From: Gammaproteobacteria bacterium
Lineage (GTDB): Bacteria > Pseudomonadota > Gammaproteobacteria > Steroidobacterales > Steroidobacteraceae
Assembly (NCBI GenBank): GCA_016882265.1
Contig: VGVB01000034.1
Coordinates: forward strand, 1-32,488
Direction: 5' to 3'
DNA length: 32,488 bases
Shown in pieces: positions 25,124-32,369 of this stretch. The position numbers were made by a program, and so were the translations under genes. The notes under the pieces were generated by a model. That model saw nothing but the letters and a program-made list of their open reading frames with translations. It made no database searches and was not told the origin of the DNA. Position 1 is the first letter of the stretch. Each line of letters opens with the position of its first letter.

Positions 25124-26581
25124 ATGCACAACGCCAGCGCCGACATCGGCCTGATCGGCCTCGCCGTGATGGGCGAGAATCTCGCGCTCAACATCGAGAG
25201 CCGCGGCTTCACCGTGGCGGTGTACAACCGCACGCCGGCGAAGGTCGAAGCCTTCGGGCAGGGCCGCGGCGCGGGGCGGCGCTTCGTCGGCGCGACCGAC
25301 CTCGCCGGTTTCGTCGCCGCGCTGCAGCGGCCGCGCCGGATCATCATGCTGGTCAAGGCCGGTGCGCCGGTCGATGAGCTGATCGGTCAGCTCGCCCCGC
25401 TGCTCGAGCCGGGTGACATCCTGATCGACGGCGGCAACAGCCTGTACACCGACACCATCCGGCGCGCGCGGGACGCCGAGGCCCGCGGCCTGCTGTACGT
25501 CGGCTCCGGCGTGTCGGGCGGCGAGGAAGGCGCGCTGCGCGGGCCCTCGCTGATGCCCGGCGGCAGTCCGGCGGCGTGGCCGCATATCCGTCCGATCTTT
25601 CAGGCGATCTGCGCGCGCACGCCCGAGGGCGAACCGTGCTGCGACTGGATGGGCGAGGACGGCGCCGGGCACTTCGTCAAGATGGTGCACAACGGCATCG
25701 AGTACGGCGACATGCAGCTCATCGGCGAGACCTACGACCTGATGAAGCGCGGTCTCGGCCTGGATCACGCGGCGATGCACGCCGTGTTCGCCGAGTGGAA
25801 CCGCAGCGAGCTCGACAGCTTCCTGATCGAGATCACGCGGGACATTCTCGGCTACCGCGATGCCGCCGGCGAAGACGTACTGGAGTTGATCCTCGACGCG
25901 GCCGGCCAGAAGGGCACCGGCAAGTGGACGGTCAGCGAGGCGCTCGAGGCCGGCGTGCCGCTGACGCTGATCGGCGAGGCCGTGTTTGCGCGCAACCTGT
26001 CGGCGGCGAAGGACGAGCGCGTCGCCGCCGCGCGGGTGCTCGGCGGCGAGGTGGCGCGTTTCGCCGGCGATCAGCGCAGCTTCATCGATGATCTGCGCCA
26101 GGCGCTGTACGCAGCCAAGATCGTCAGCTATGCGCAGGGTTACCAGTTGCTGCGCGCCGCGGCCGCCAGCCACCACTGGAACCTGAACTACGGCGGCATT
26201 GCGCTGGTCTGGCGTGGCGGCTGCATCATCCGCTCGGTCTTCCTCGGCGAGATCAAGCAGGCTTACGACCGCGATCCGGGCCTGGCCAATCTGCTGCTCG
26301 ATCCGTTCTTCCGCGACGCGGTGCTGGCCCGGCAGGCCGCCTGGCGGCGCGTCGTCGGCACGGCGGTGCAGCTCGGCATCCCGGCACCCTGCCTCGGCGC
26401 GGCGCTGGCCTGGTTCGACGGCTATCGCTCGGCGCGACTGCCGGCCAACCTGCTGCAGGCACAACGCGACTACTTCGGCGCGCATACCTACGAGCGCGTA
26501 GACCGGCCGCGCGGCGAGTTCCATCACACCAACTGGACCGGCCGCGGCGGCGCGACGACCTCGCAGACCTACGTGGCCTGA
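25124..26581 (+). CDS. gnd: 6-phosphogluconate dehydrogenase (decarboxylating)
   Basis: 485 residues, the long type. It oxidises 6-phosphogluconate to ribulose-5-phosphate and CO2. Motifs are the Rossmann IGLIGLAVMGENLALNI, VYNRTPAKVEAF (the NRT pattern usual for NADP-type enzymes), VGSGVSGGEEGALRGPS, the catalytic KMVHNGIEYGDMQLI, GTGKWT, WRGGCIIRS and HHTNWTG. All catalytic residues seem present. AGGA lies before ATG 25124. Its position inside the F420 operon, right after fgd, couples F420 reduction to the pentose phosphate route. NADP is predicted from the motif; F420 use cannot be ruled out by eye. Confidence 0.95.
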   Translation: MHNASADIGLIGLAVMGENLALNIESRGFTVAVYNRTPAKVEAFGQGRGAGRRFVGATDLAGFVAALQRPRRIIMLVKAGAPVDELIGQLAPLLEPGDILIDGGNSLYTDTIRRARDAEARGLLYVGSGVSGGEEGALRGPSLMPGGSPAAWPHIRPIFQAICARTPEGEPCCDWMGEDGAGHFVKMVHNGIEYGDMQLIGETYDLMKRGLGLDHAAMHAVFAEWNRSELDSFLIEITRDILGYRDAAGEDVLELILDAAGQKGTGKWTVSEALEAGVPLTLIGEAVFARNLSAAKDERVAAARVLGGEVARFAGDQRSFIDDLRQALYAAKIVSYAQGYQLLRAAAASHHWNLNYGGIALVWRGGCIIRSVFLGEIKQAYDRDPGLANLLLDPFFRDAVLARQAAWRRVVGTAVQLGIPAPCLGAALAWFDGYRSARLPANLLQAQRDYFGAHTYERVDRPRGEFHHTNWTGRGGATTSQTYVA

Positions 26582-26606
26582 GCGCACCAGCCGACGGGGA
26601 ACCACC

Positions 26607-27377
26607 GTGCCCGCGCCGTCTGCCCGCCTCGAACTGATTGCGGTCCCCGGTCTGCCGCTGGTGCAGGCCGGCGATGACCTCGCGACGCTGGTGCTTGCGG
26701 CGCTGCCGGCGGCCGGTCTCGTGCTGCAGGATGGCGACACGCTGGCCTTCGCGCAGAAGATCGTCTCCAAGGCCGAGGGGCGCATGGTCGACCTCGCGAC
26801 GGTCGTGCCGTCGCCGCAGGCCGCCGACCTTGCGCGCCTCGTGCGCAAGGATCCGCGTCTGGTCGAACTGATTCTGCGCGAGTCGCGCCGCGTCGTGCGC
26901 TGCGCGCCGGACGTGCTGATCGTCGAGCAGCGGCTCGGCTTCATCATGGCGAATGCTGGCGTGGATCAGTCGAACGTCGCCGGCGGCGGCGAGTTCGCGC
27001 TGCTGCTGCCCGAGGATCCGGATGCGAGCGCGGCGCGGCTGCGCGAGGCGTTCGGCGCGCGCGCCGGCTGCGATCTCGCCGTGCTGATCACCGACAGTTT
27101 CGGCCGCCCGTGGCGCCAGGGCACCGCCGGCGTCGCCATCGGCTGTGCCGGGCTGCCGGCGCTCGTCGACCTGCGTGGCGAGCCGGACCTGTTCGGGCGG
27201 CGCCTGCGCGTCACGACCGTCGGGCACGCCGACGAAGTTGCCGCCGCCGCTTCGCTGCTGATGGGTCAGTCCGCCGAGGGGCAGCCGGTCGTGCTGATCC
27301 GCGGCCTGCACTGCGACCGGCCCGCGGCGCCGGCCGCCGCGCTGCTGCGCCCGGCGGACGAGGACCTGTTCCGGTGA
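26607..27377 (+). CDS. cofE: CofE, F420-0:L-glutamate ligase
   Basis: 256 residues, single-domain. It adds gamma-linked glutamates to F420-0 with GTP. Conserved stretches are DGDTLAFAQKIVSKAEGR near residue 45, IMANAGVDQSNVAGG, ITDSFGRPWRQGTAGVAIGC and VTTVGHADEVAAAASLLMGQ, matching archaeal and proteobacterial CofE and the N-terminal domain of actinobacterial FbiB. There is no C-terminal nitroreductase-like domain as in FbiB, so a separate reductase would be needed if dehydro-F420 is made. GTG 26607 follows GGGGA by eight bases; the stop overlaps the cofD start (GTGA). Confidence 0.95.
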   Translation: MPAPSARLELIAVPGLPLVQAGDDLATLVLAALPAAGLVLQDGDTLAFAQKIVSKAEGRMVDLATVVPSPQAADLARLVRKDPRLVELILRESRRVVRCAPDVLIVEQRLGFIMANAGVDQSNVAGGGEFALLLPEDPDASAARLREAFGARAGCDLAVLITDSFGRPWRQGTAGVAIGCAGLPALVDLRGEPDLFGRRLRVTTVGHADEVAAAASLLMGQSAEGQPVVLIRGLHCDRPAAPAAALLRPADEDLFR

Positions 27378-28297
27378 ACGGACCGGTGGTCGCGCTGTCC
27401 GGCGGCATCGGCGGCGCCAAGCTCGCGCTCGGTCTCGCGCGTGTGCTGCCGCCTGGCGCGCTGACCGTCATCGCCAACACCGGCGACGATTTCGAGCACC
27501 TCGGCCTCGCGATCTCGCCCGACCTCGACACGCTGCTGTACACGCTGGCGGAACTGGCCGACCCGCTGCAGGGCTGGGGCCGCCGCGACGAGACCTGGAA
27601 CTTCATGGAGACACTCCGGCAACTCGGCGGCGAAACCTGGTTTGCGCTCGGCGACCGTGATCTGGCGCTGCACGTCGAGCGCACGCGGCGGCTGGCTGCC
27701 GGGGCGACGCTCGCCGAGGTTACGGAGCACTTCCGCGCGCACTTCGGCATCGCCGCGCGCATCCTGCCGATGAGCGACGCGCCGGTGCGCACGCGCCTGC
27801 GCACCGCTGCCGGCTGGCTCGACTTCCAGGACTACTTCGTGCGCCGGCGCTGCGCACCCGCAGTGGGCGAGATCCAATACGCCGGCGCCGCGACCGCGGC
27901 TGCGCTGCCGGCGGCACTCGCGGCCCTGGCCGATCCCGCGTTGCGCGCGATCGTGATCTGCCCGTCGAATCCGCTGCTGAGCGTCGGGCCGATGCTGGCG
28001 ATTCCGGCGCTGCGCAGCGCGCTGCAGCAGGCCCGCGCCCCGGTTATCGCCGTATCGCCGCTGATCGGCGGACGCGCCATCAAGGGGCCGACCGCCAAGC
28101 TGATGCAGGAACTCGGCCTCGCGGTCGATGCCGCCGAGGTGGCGCGTGGCTATGCCGAGCTGATCGACGTATTCGTCGCCGACGAGGCCGACGCCGGCAT
28201 GACCGTGCCCGACGGCGTCCGCCTGGTCACGGCGCCGACCCTGATGACCACGCTCGCCGACCGCGAGCGGCTGGCCCGCGCGGTTCTGCAGAGCTGA
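27374..28297 (+). CDS. cofD: CofD, 2-phospho-L-lactate (or analogue) transferase
   Basis: 307 residues. It transfers the CofC-activated three-carbon phosphate moiety to FO, making F420-0 or dehydro-F420-0. Motifs are VALSGGIGGAKLALGLAR at the N-terminus, VIANTGDDFEHLGLAISPDL, ADPLQGWGRRDETWNFMETL, ICPSNPLLSVGPMLAIP and VSPLIGGRAIKGPTAKLM, all diagnostic of the family. GTG 27374 overlaps the cofE stop. It is the last gene of the rightward unit; its TGA stop (28295-28297) lies inside the left arm of a perfect 29-bp inverted repeat. Confidence 0.96.
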   Translation: MNGPVVALSGGIGGAKLALGLARVLPPGALTVIANTGDDFEHLGLAISPDLDTLLYTLAELADPLQGWGRRDETWNFMETLRQLGGETWFALGDRDLALHVERTRRLAAGATLAEVTEHFRAHFGIAARILPMSDAPVRTRLRTAAGWLDFQDYFVRRRCAPAVGEIQYAGAATAAALPAALAALADPALRAIVICPSNPLLSVGPMLAIPALRSALQQARAPVIAVSPLIGGRAIKGPTAKLMQELGLAVDAAEVARGYAELIDVFVADEADAGMTVPDGVRLVTAPTLMTTLADRERLARAVLQS

Positions 28298-28355
28298 AAT
28301 GGGGACGCTTCCCTTTTTCGGCCATAGCCGAAAAAGGGAAGCGTCCCCATTTCAG
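28294..28355. repeat. REP-like perfect inverted repeat, copy 3, spanning both stop codons of convergent genes
   Basis: Two 29-base arms (28294-28322 and 28327-28355) are perfect reverse complements around a 4-base loop CATA. Each arm contains the core GGGGACGCTTCCC (28301-28313; inverted at 28336-28348) and a T5 or A5 run. The cofD stop (28295-28297) lies in the left arm and the pgl stop (28352-28354) in the right. It is well placed as a bidirectional terminator. Confidence 0.85.
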
Positions 28356-29038
28356 CCGGCAGCAGCGTCGGCGATCACGAGCGCCCGTTCGCGCGCGACG
28401 CGGCCGGCGGGGATCGTCGAATCGCCAGCGAGCAGCCGGCGCAGCATCGGCGCCTTCGCTGCGCCGGTCACGAGCCAGAGGATGTGCCGGGCGCGGTTCA
28501 GCACGGGAAATGTCAGCGACAGCCGCAGGGTGCCCTGGTAGGCCTGGCTGAGGCCAACGTCAGAATCAGTCACCTCGAGCAGCGGGTCCCCGGGCACCAG
28601 CGAGGCCGTGTGGCCGTCGGGCCCGAGACCGAGCTGCACAATGTCGAGTACCGGCGGCGTACCGCAGCGGGCCGCCAGCGCGCCGGCATAGGCCCGCGCG
28701 GCCAGTGCCGGGTCCGGGTCTTCAACCGGCATCCGACAGAACTGACGGTCGTTCAATGCGCCCGGCCGCACCAGCAGCGCCTGGATGCGCCGCGCGTTGC
28801 GCCGCTCGTCGTCGAACGGCACGACGCGCTCGTCCACCTGGAAGACATACACCTGCGGCCACGGCAGCTCGAACTCCCGCAGCGCCTCGAGCATCTGCCA
28901 TGGCGTCTGCCCGCCGCTGAGGGCGATGGTGCACTGACCACGCGCCGCGACGGCGTCGCGCATCCATCCGGCCAGTGTCGCGGCAGCCGTTGCCGCGGCC
29001 GCCGCGGGAGCCGCGGCGACCGTCACGGGTAGTCTCAC
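28352..29038 (-). CDS. pgl: 6-phosphogluconolactonase (DevB/Pgl)
   Basis: 228 residues, usual length. It hydrolyses 6-phosphogluconolactone to 6-phosphogluconate, the step between Fgd and Gnd encoded nearby. Motifs are TIALSGGQTPWQML, VYVFQVDERVVPFDDERRN, IVQLGLGPDGHTASLVPGD and RARHILWLVTGAAKAPMLRR, all typical. GTG 29038 lies one base past the cytochrome c stop, and GAGG is adjacent. It is therefore the last gene of the amine dehydrogenase operon, although its function belongs with the convergent F420 operon. Its stop lies in the right arm of the long inverted repeat. Confidence 0.94.
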   Translation of the reverse strand: MRLPVTVAAAPAAAAATAAATLAGWMRDAVAARGQCTIALSGGQTPWQMLEALREFELPWPQVYVFQVDERVVPFDDERRNARRIQALLVRPGALNDRQFCRMPVEDPDPALAARAYAGALAARCGTPPVLDIVQLGLGPDGHTASLVPGDPLLEVTDSDVGLSQAYQGTLRLSLTFPVLNRARHILWLVTGAAKAPMLRRLLAGDSTIPAGRVARERALVIADAAAG

Positions 29039-29039
29039 C

Positions 29040-29474
29040 TCAGCGCTCCGGCCGCCCGCCGGATCCGAGCTGCGCCAGTAACACTCCGCGCCGCGCCGCC
29101 GGGTCGAGCAGGCGTTCGGCGCGATACCGGGCGACCTCCGCCGCCGTGTACGGCCGGAAATCCGCCGGCAGGTCGTGGCGCGCGTAGGTCACCAGCATCC
29201 AGTTCAGCAGCGTGGCGACCTCGGCGTTGTCGAGCGGCGAATTCGCGGTGCCCGGCACCTGCACGAGATAAGCGCGACCGCCATCGACGTGCAGGAAGCG
29301 GCCCATGTCCGCGACCAGCGACGGCACTTCAGGCGGGATGCCGCTGCCATCCGGCACATGGCAGCCCTGGCAGTGCACCTGGTAATTGATATCCGGCGGC
29401 TGGCCGGCCTGGCTGCCACCCGCGATCGCGAGCAGCAGACCCGCCACCGGCAGCAGTACACGCATGCGCGACAT
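29040..29474 (-). CDS. Periplasmic monoheme cytochrome c
   Basis: 144 residues. A signal peptide (core LLPVAGLLLAIAGGSQA) is followed by one heme-c site CQGCH (C35, C38, H39) in a short class-I-like fold; Met in VADMGRFL or NWMLV could be the sixth ligand. Located right after the amine dehydrogenase light chain, where aromatic amine dehydrogenase clusters have a small monoheme cytochrome and methylamine clusters have amicyanin. It probably accepts electrons from the quinone cofactor or passes them on to the respiratory chain. GGAGG lies nine bases before ATG 29474. Confidence 0.88.
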   Translation of the reverse strand: MSRMRVLLPVAGLLLAIAGGSQAGQPPDINYQVHCQGCHVPDGSGIPPEVPSLVADMGRFLHVDGGRAYLVQVPGTANSPLDNAEVATLLNWMLVTYARHDLPADFRPYTAAEVARYRAERLLDPAARRGVLLAQLGSGGRPER

Positions 29475-29478
29475 GGCT

Positions 29479-30018
29479 CTAATCCTCCACCGCCTGGCCG
29501 ATGACCGCGGTGATCGTGCAGTGATAGATGTTGCTCTTCGTGCCCTGGCACCAGTTGATGTCGTTGCTCTTCGCCGGCATATAGACCGGCCGGTCGCCCT
29601 CGTTGCGATTGCACTGGCAGCGGCCGCAGGGGCTCTTGCCGCAGCAGTCGTTGTACGAGATCACGTAGTCGCGGCCATCCACCGGATGCCGGCAGGTGCC
29701 GATCCAGGTGATGCGCGACAGCTCCGAGCCCGGCGGGCACTGTGTCGGCGAGCCGCCGCAGCAGGCGCAGGCATAGCCGTCGATCGCGCAGTTGCGCCAG
29801 TACTCGCACTTGGTCGGGTCGCCGGCATCACCCTCGACGTCCGCGTCGAGCGGCAGCGGCGCCCGGTTTGCACCCTCGCCGCGCGCGACCGGCAGCAGCG
29901 GCAGCGCCGCAGCGCTGCCCGCCAGCAGGCCACCGAGCCGCGCCAGCAGGTGCCGCCGCGAGGTCCGTCGCGCCATGCCGCGGGCCGAGTTCTCGATCCA
30001 TCGGTCGAATGTCTTCAT
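29479..30018 (-). CDS. aauA/mauA: TTQ-dependent amine dehydrogenase, light (small) chain
   Basis: 179 residues. A twin-arginine leader (RRTSRRHLLARLGGLLAG) directs export of the folded protein. The mature chain carries W105 and W156, 51 residues apart, exactly the spacing of the tryptophylquinone (TTQ) pair in methylamine dehydrogenase (57/108). Equivalents of its other active-site residues are D80, D124 and T170, all at matching distances. The chain has 14 cysteines: C71, C77, C84, C86, C87, C94, C109, C125, C126, C131, C134, C136, C157, C167, against 12 recalled for the Paracoccus enzyme. TTQ is formed post-translationally; no mauG is visible here, as in aau-type clusters. Aromatic versus methylamine substrate is not decidable by eye. 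Confidence 0.96.
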   Translation of the reverse strand: MKTFDRWIENSARGMARRTSRRHLLARLGGLLAGSAAALPLLPVARGEGANRAPLPLDADVEGDAGDPTKCEYWRNCAIDGYACACCGGSPTQCPPGSELSRITWIGTCRHPVDGRDYVISYNDCCGKSPCGRCQCNRNEGDRPVYMPAKSNDINWCQGTKSNIYHCTITAVIGQAVED

Positions 30019-30036
30019 TGCTTCCTCACCCGGCCA

Positions 30037-30648
30037 TCAGGCCGCATGGTTCTCCCCGCGCTGCTGGCGCAGGTAATCCTGCATCGTCGGCGCCTGCAGC
30101 CGCTGCGCCTCGAACAGACTCTCCAGATGCTCGCGCGTGTTCACGAGACCGCGGGCCTGCAGCACGCCCTGCGCGTCCAGCAGCACCGCATACGGCAGTC
30201 GCGGCACACGGAAGCGCAGGCCGAGCTCGGTCGAGACGACGTACGCGGCCTCGTCGAGTCCCTGCGCCTGCGCGAACGCCCGCTGTGCGCCGAGGTCGCC
30301 GTCGCTGGCGAAAACCACGTCGAGCCAGCCGCGCTCGCTGCGCCGCACCGACAATACCGCCGGCAGCAGTTCCTTGCACACCGGGCAGGTCGGCGACAGG
30401 AAGAACACGAGCGTGCTGTGCCCGCGCGCACTGGTGCCGCCGATCACGAACGAACTGCCGTCCAGCCGCACCAGCGACAGCGGCTCGACGCGCTCGCCCG
30501 GCTCCGGCCCCTTGCCGAGCGTCAGTGCTCCGGCCGGCGCGATGCGCTCGTGCAGCACGCCGATCTGCCGCGCCAGCGCGGCAACGATCGCGCAGAGCAC
30601 GAGCACCACGCCCCACAGCAGCCACTGCGAGACCAGCATCGCGTCCAT
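30037..30648 (-). CDS. mauD: MauD, thioredoxin-like maturation protein for amine dehydrogenase
   Basis: 203 residues. One N-terminal membrane helix (VSQWLLWGVVLVLCAIVAAL) anchors a periplasmic thioredoxin-fold domain with active-site CPVC (C88, C91) in FFLSPTCPVCKELLP. MauD is needed for disulfide formation or isomerisation in the cysteine-rich light chain encoded next. The start overlaps the mauE stop (TGATG). The domain continues with VFASDGDLGAQRAFAQ and VPRLPYAVLLDAQG, as in family members. Nothing abnormal is seen. Confidence 0.93.
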   Translation of the reverse strand: MDAMLVSQWLLWGVVLVLCAIVAALARQIGVLHERIAPAGALTLGKGPEPGERVEPLSLVRLDGSSFVIGGTSARGHSTLVFFLSPTCPVCKELLPAVLSVRRSERGWLDVVFASDGDLGAQRAFAQAQGLDEAAYVVSTELGLRFRVPRLPYAVLLDAQGVLQARGLVNTREHLESLFEAQRLQAPTMQDYLRQQRGENHAA

Positions 30649-31175
30649 CAGGCCGAATCCCGCAATGCGCGGTGCCGCGGCAGGTTGGCCAGAAGCTGAT
30701 GCGCCGCTGCGTACAGCAGCGCGAGGCCAGTGAGCGCCGCGATCGTGACCACGGCATCGATCAGCGCCAGTGCCCGCGGCAGTACCGGCGCGAATCCACC
30801 GGCCACGACGGCCGCGGCCAGCAGCCCATTGCGGCCGACCAGCCACCAGGACAGCGGCTGCGCTGCGCCGCCGCAACCGCAGTCGATCTCGCGGCGCCCG
30901 CGGCCGAGGTTGATCGCCATCGCCGCCGCGTAGCCCAGCAGCAGCAGTGCCGCCGCCGGCCACGCCGCGGTCCATCCGGCCAGCAGTCCGGTCGCGAGCA
31001 CGGCCTCGACCCAGGGCAGCAACCGCGCCACGCCCGGTACCGCCCACGGCGGCAGCAGCCGGTAGGCCAGCAGGATGCCGTGAAAGTCCCGCGGCTGGCG
31101 CCACTTGGCGAGCGCGGCCAGCGCGAACAGCAGCGCGAGCGCGCCGCGCAGCAGCAGGTGCAGGACCGGATCCAT
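30648..31175 (-). CDS. mauE: MauE, membrane protein for amine dehydrogenase maturation
   Basis: 175 residues with four or five predicted membrane helices (LLLRGALALLFALAALAKW, LLPWVEAVLATGLLAGW, AWPAAALLLLGYAAAMAI, ALIDAVVTIAALTGLALLY). Between helices lies REIDCGCGG, the cysteine motif of MauE/DoxX-like proteins. Together with MauD it supports light-chain folding at the inner membrane. ATG 31175 is preferred; TTG 31181 is in frame and overlaps the heavy-chain stop. It lies between the heavy chain and MauD genes as in known mau and aau clusters. Confidence 0.92.
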   Translation of the reverse strand: MDPVLHLLLRGALALLFALAALAKWRQPRDFHGILLAYRLLPPWAVPGVARLLPWVEAVLATGLLAGWTAAWPAAALLLLGYAAAMAINLGRGRREIDCGCGGAAQPLSWWLVGRNGLLAAAVVAGGFAPVLPRALALIDAVVTIAALTGLALLYAAAHQLLANLPRHRALRDSA

Positions 31176-31177
31176 GC

Positions 31178-32314
31178 TCAATAGTTCTGCAGCAAGGCGA
31201 CCGTGTGCCCGATCTCGCCGATCGTGCGCTGGTGCTGGCCGGTCGTGGCCGAATACACCTCGACGTTCGGCACGCCGATCAGCACCGCGACCAGCAGCGG
31301 CTCATCGGCCTGCGTGATCAGGATCGAGGTTGCCGGATCACGCAAGGCGATGCGCTGCAGGCGCTGGCGCGTGCCGAGATCGTAGACCCAGACCTCGCTG
31401 CCCGGATCCTTGTGTGTATCCGGTCCGCCCTGGTGCATCAGCGCGTACAGGCGCCGGGTCTTCGCGTGCACGCCGAGCAGCTCGATGCCGCCGATGCGCC
31501 AGCCGTCGGCCCGATCGGCATCGCTCAGCAACGACCAGGAGGGCGGCAGGCGGGGCAGCTCGCCGGCCAGGTCCATCGGCTGAACCATGCCCTCGAAGGA
31601 CACGAACCACCAGTCGTCGCCGATGCGGACCGGCTTCTCGGTCAGCGGGTCACGCTGCGGGTCGAAGAAGCGCGGGCTGCGTGCGCGGCGCGCCTCCTTG
31701 CCGGCGGCGTCCAGCTCCACGCTGAGCAGCGAACCGTCCGCGCACAGCATGCGGAAGCGCCGCTCGCCCGGCAGCGTCATCCCGCAGCCCGGCGTGATGA
31801 CCTCGCCGACGAAGCGCCGCTCCGCCAGGTCGATGACCGACACGGACTGTGCCGGGGTCATGTTGTACACGAGCAGGAACCGCTGGTCGTTGGTGATGCC
31901 CGAATTGATCAGTGTCGGGATGCTGGTCAGGCGCTTGGCCGGGATTGGAATCTCGCCGACGAAGTCCAGCGTTTGCGGATCGAAGATGTTGATGACGTCG
32001 GTGCGCTTGCCGCGCACGACGCGCTCGTAATAGGTCGCCGCGTTATAGACCAGCTTGCGGTCCGCGGGAATGTCGAGCTTCAGGAACATGCTGCCGGTGC
32101 TCAGCATGCCGAGGAACTCGCCGGTGCCGACGTCCAGCAGGTAGGTGCGGCCATCGGCCATGAAGCCGAACGTGAAGTCGTTGGCCCAGACCCAGTTCGG
32201 ACCCGGTGCCCGGTCGAGCGTCGCCACGCCCATCGTCTCCGGGCGGAAATCTGCCGCGCCGGCGCCACCGGCCAGGCCGATCAGGAGCACTGCCAGCATC
32301 GTTTGTTTCGACAT
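31178..32314 (-). CDS. aauB/mauB: TTQ-dependent amine dehydrogenase, heavy (large) chain
   Basis: 378 residues. A signal peptide (TMLAVLLIGLAGGAGAA) precedes a seven-bladed beta-propeller with blades such as RTYLLDVGTGEFLGML, RLTSIPTLINSGITNDQRF, WWFVSFEGMVQPMDLAG and RRLYALMHQGGPDTHKDP, the last matching the amine dehydrogenase family region that contacts the light chain. The heavy chain forms part of the substrate channel and docks the redox partner. It is the first gene of the B-E-D-A-cytochrome-pgl operon. ATG 32314 begins the signal peptide; only a weak AGAGG site is upstream. Confidence 0.94.
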   Translation of the reverse strand: MSKQTMLAVLLIGLAGGAGAADFRPETMGVATLDRAPGPNWVWANDFTFGFMADGRTYLLDVGTGEFLGMLSTGSMFLKLDIPADRKLVYNAATYYERVVRGKRTDVINIFDPQTLDFVGEIPIPAKRLTSIPTLINSGITNDQRFLLVYNMTPAQSVSVIDLAERRFVGEVITPGCGMTLPGERRFRMLCADGSLLSVELDAAGKEARRARSPRFFDPQRDPLTEKPVRIGDDWWFVSFEGMVQPMDLAGELPRLPPSWSLLSDADRADGWRIGGIELLGVHAKTRRLYALMHQGGPDTHKDPGSEVWVYDLGTRQRLQRIALRDPATSILITQADEPLLVAVLIGVPNVEVYSATTGQHQRTIGEIGHTVALLQNY

Positions 32315-32369
32315 GAATTCAGACGCCTCTGCGGCTACGCCCGTGAAGACCCAAGCATAACCCATGCAC

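Noticed and set aside
24668..26947. 759-codon open frame on the minus strand opposite fgd, gnd and cofE
   Set aside because: High-GC shadow frame: no family motifs, arginine- and alanine-rich, and fully overlapped by three genes with clear catalytic motifs.
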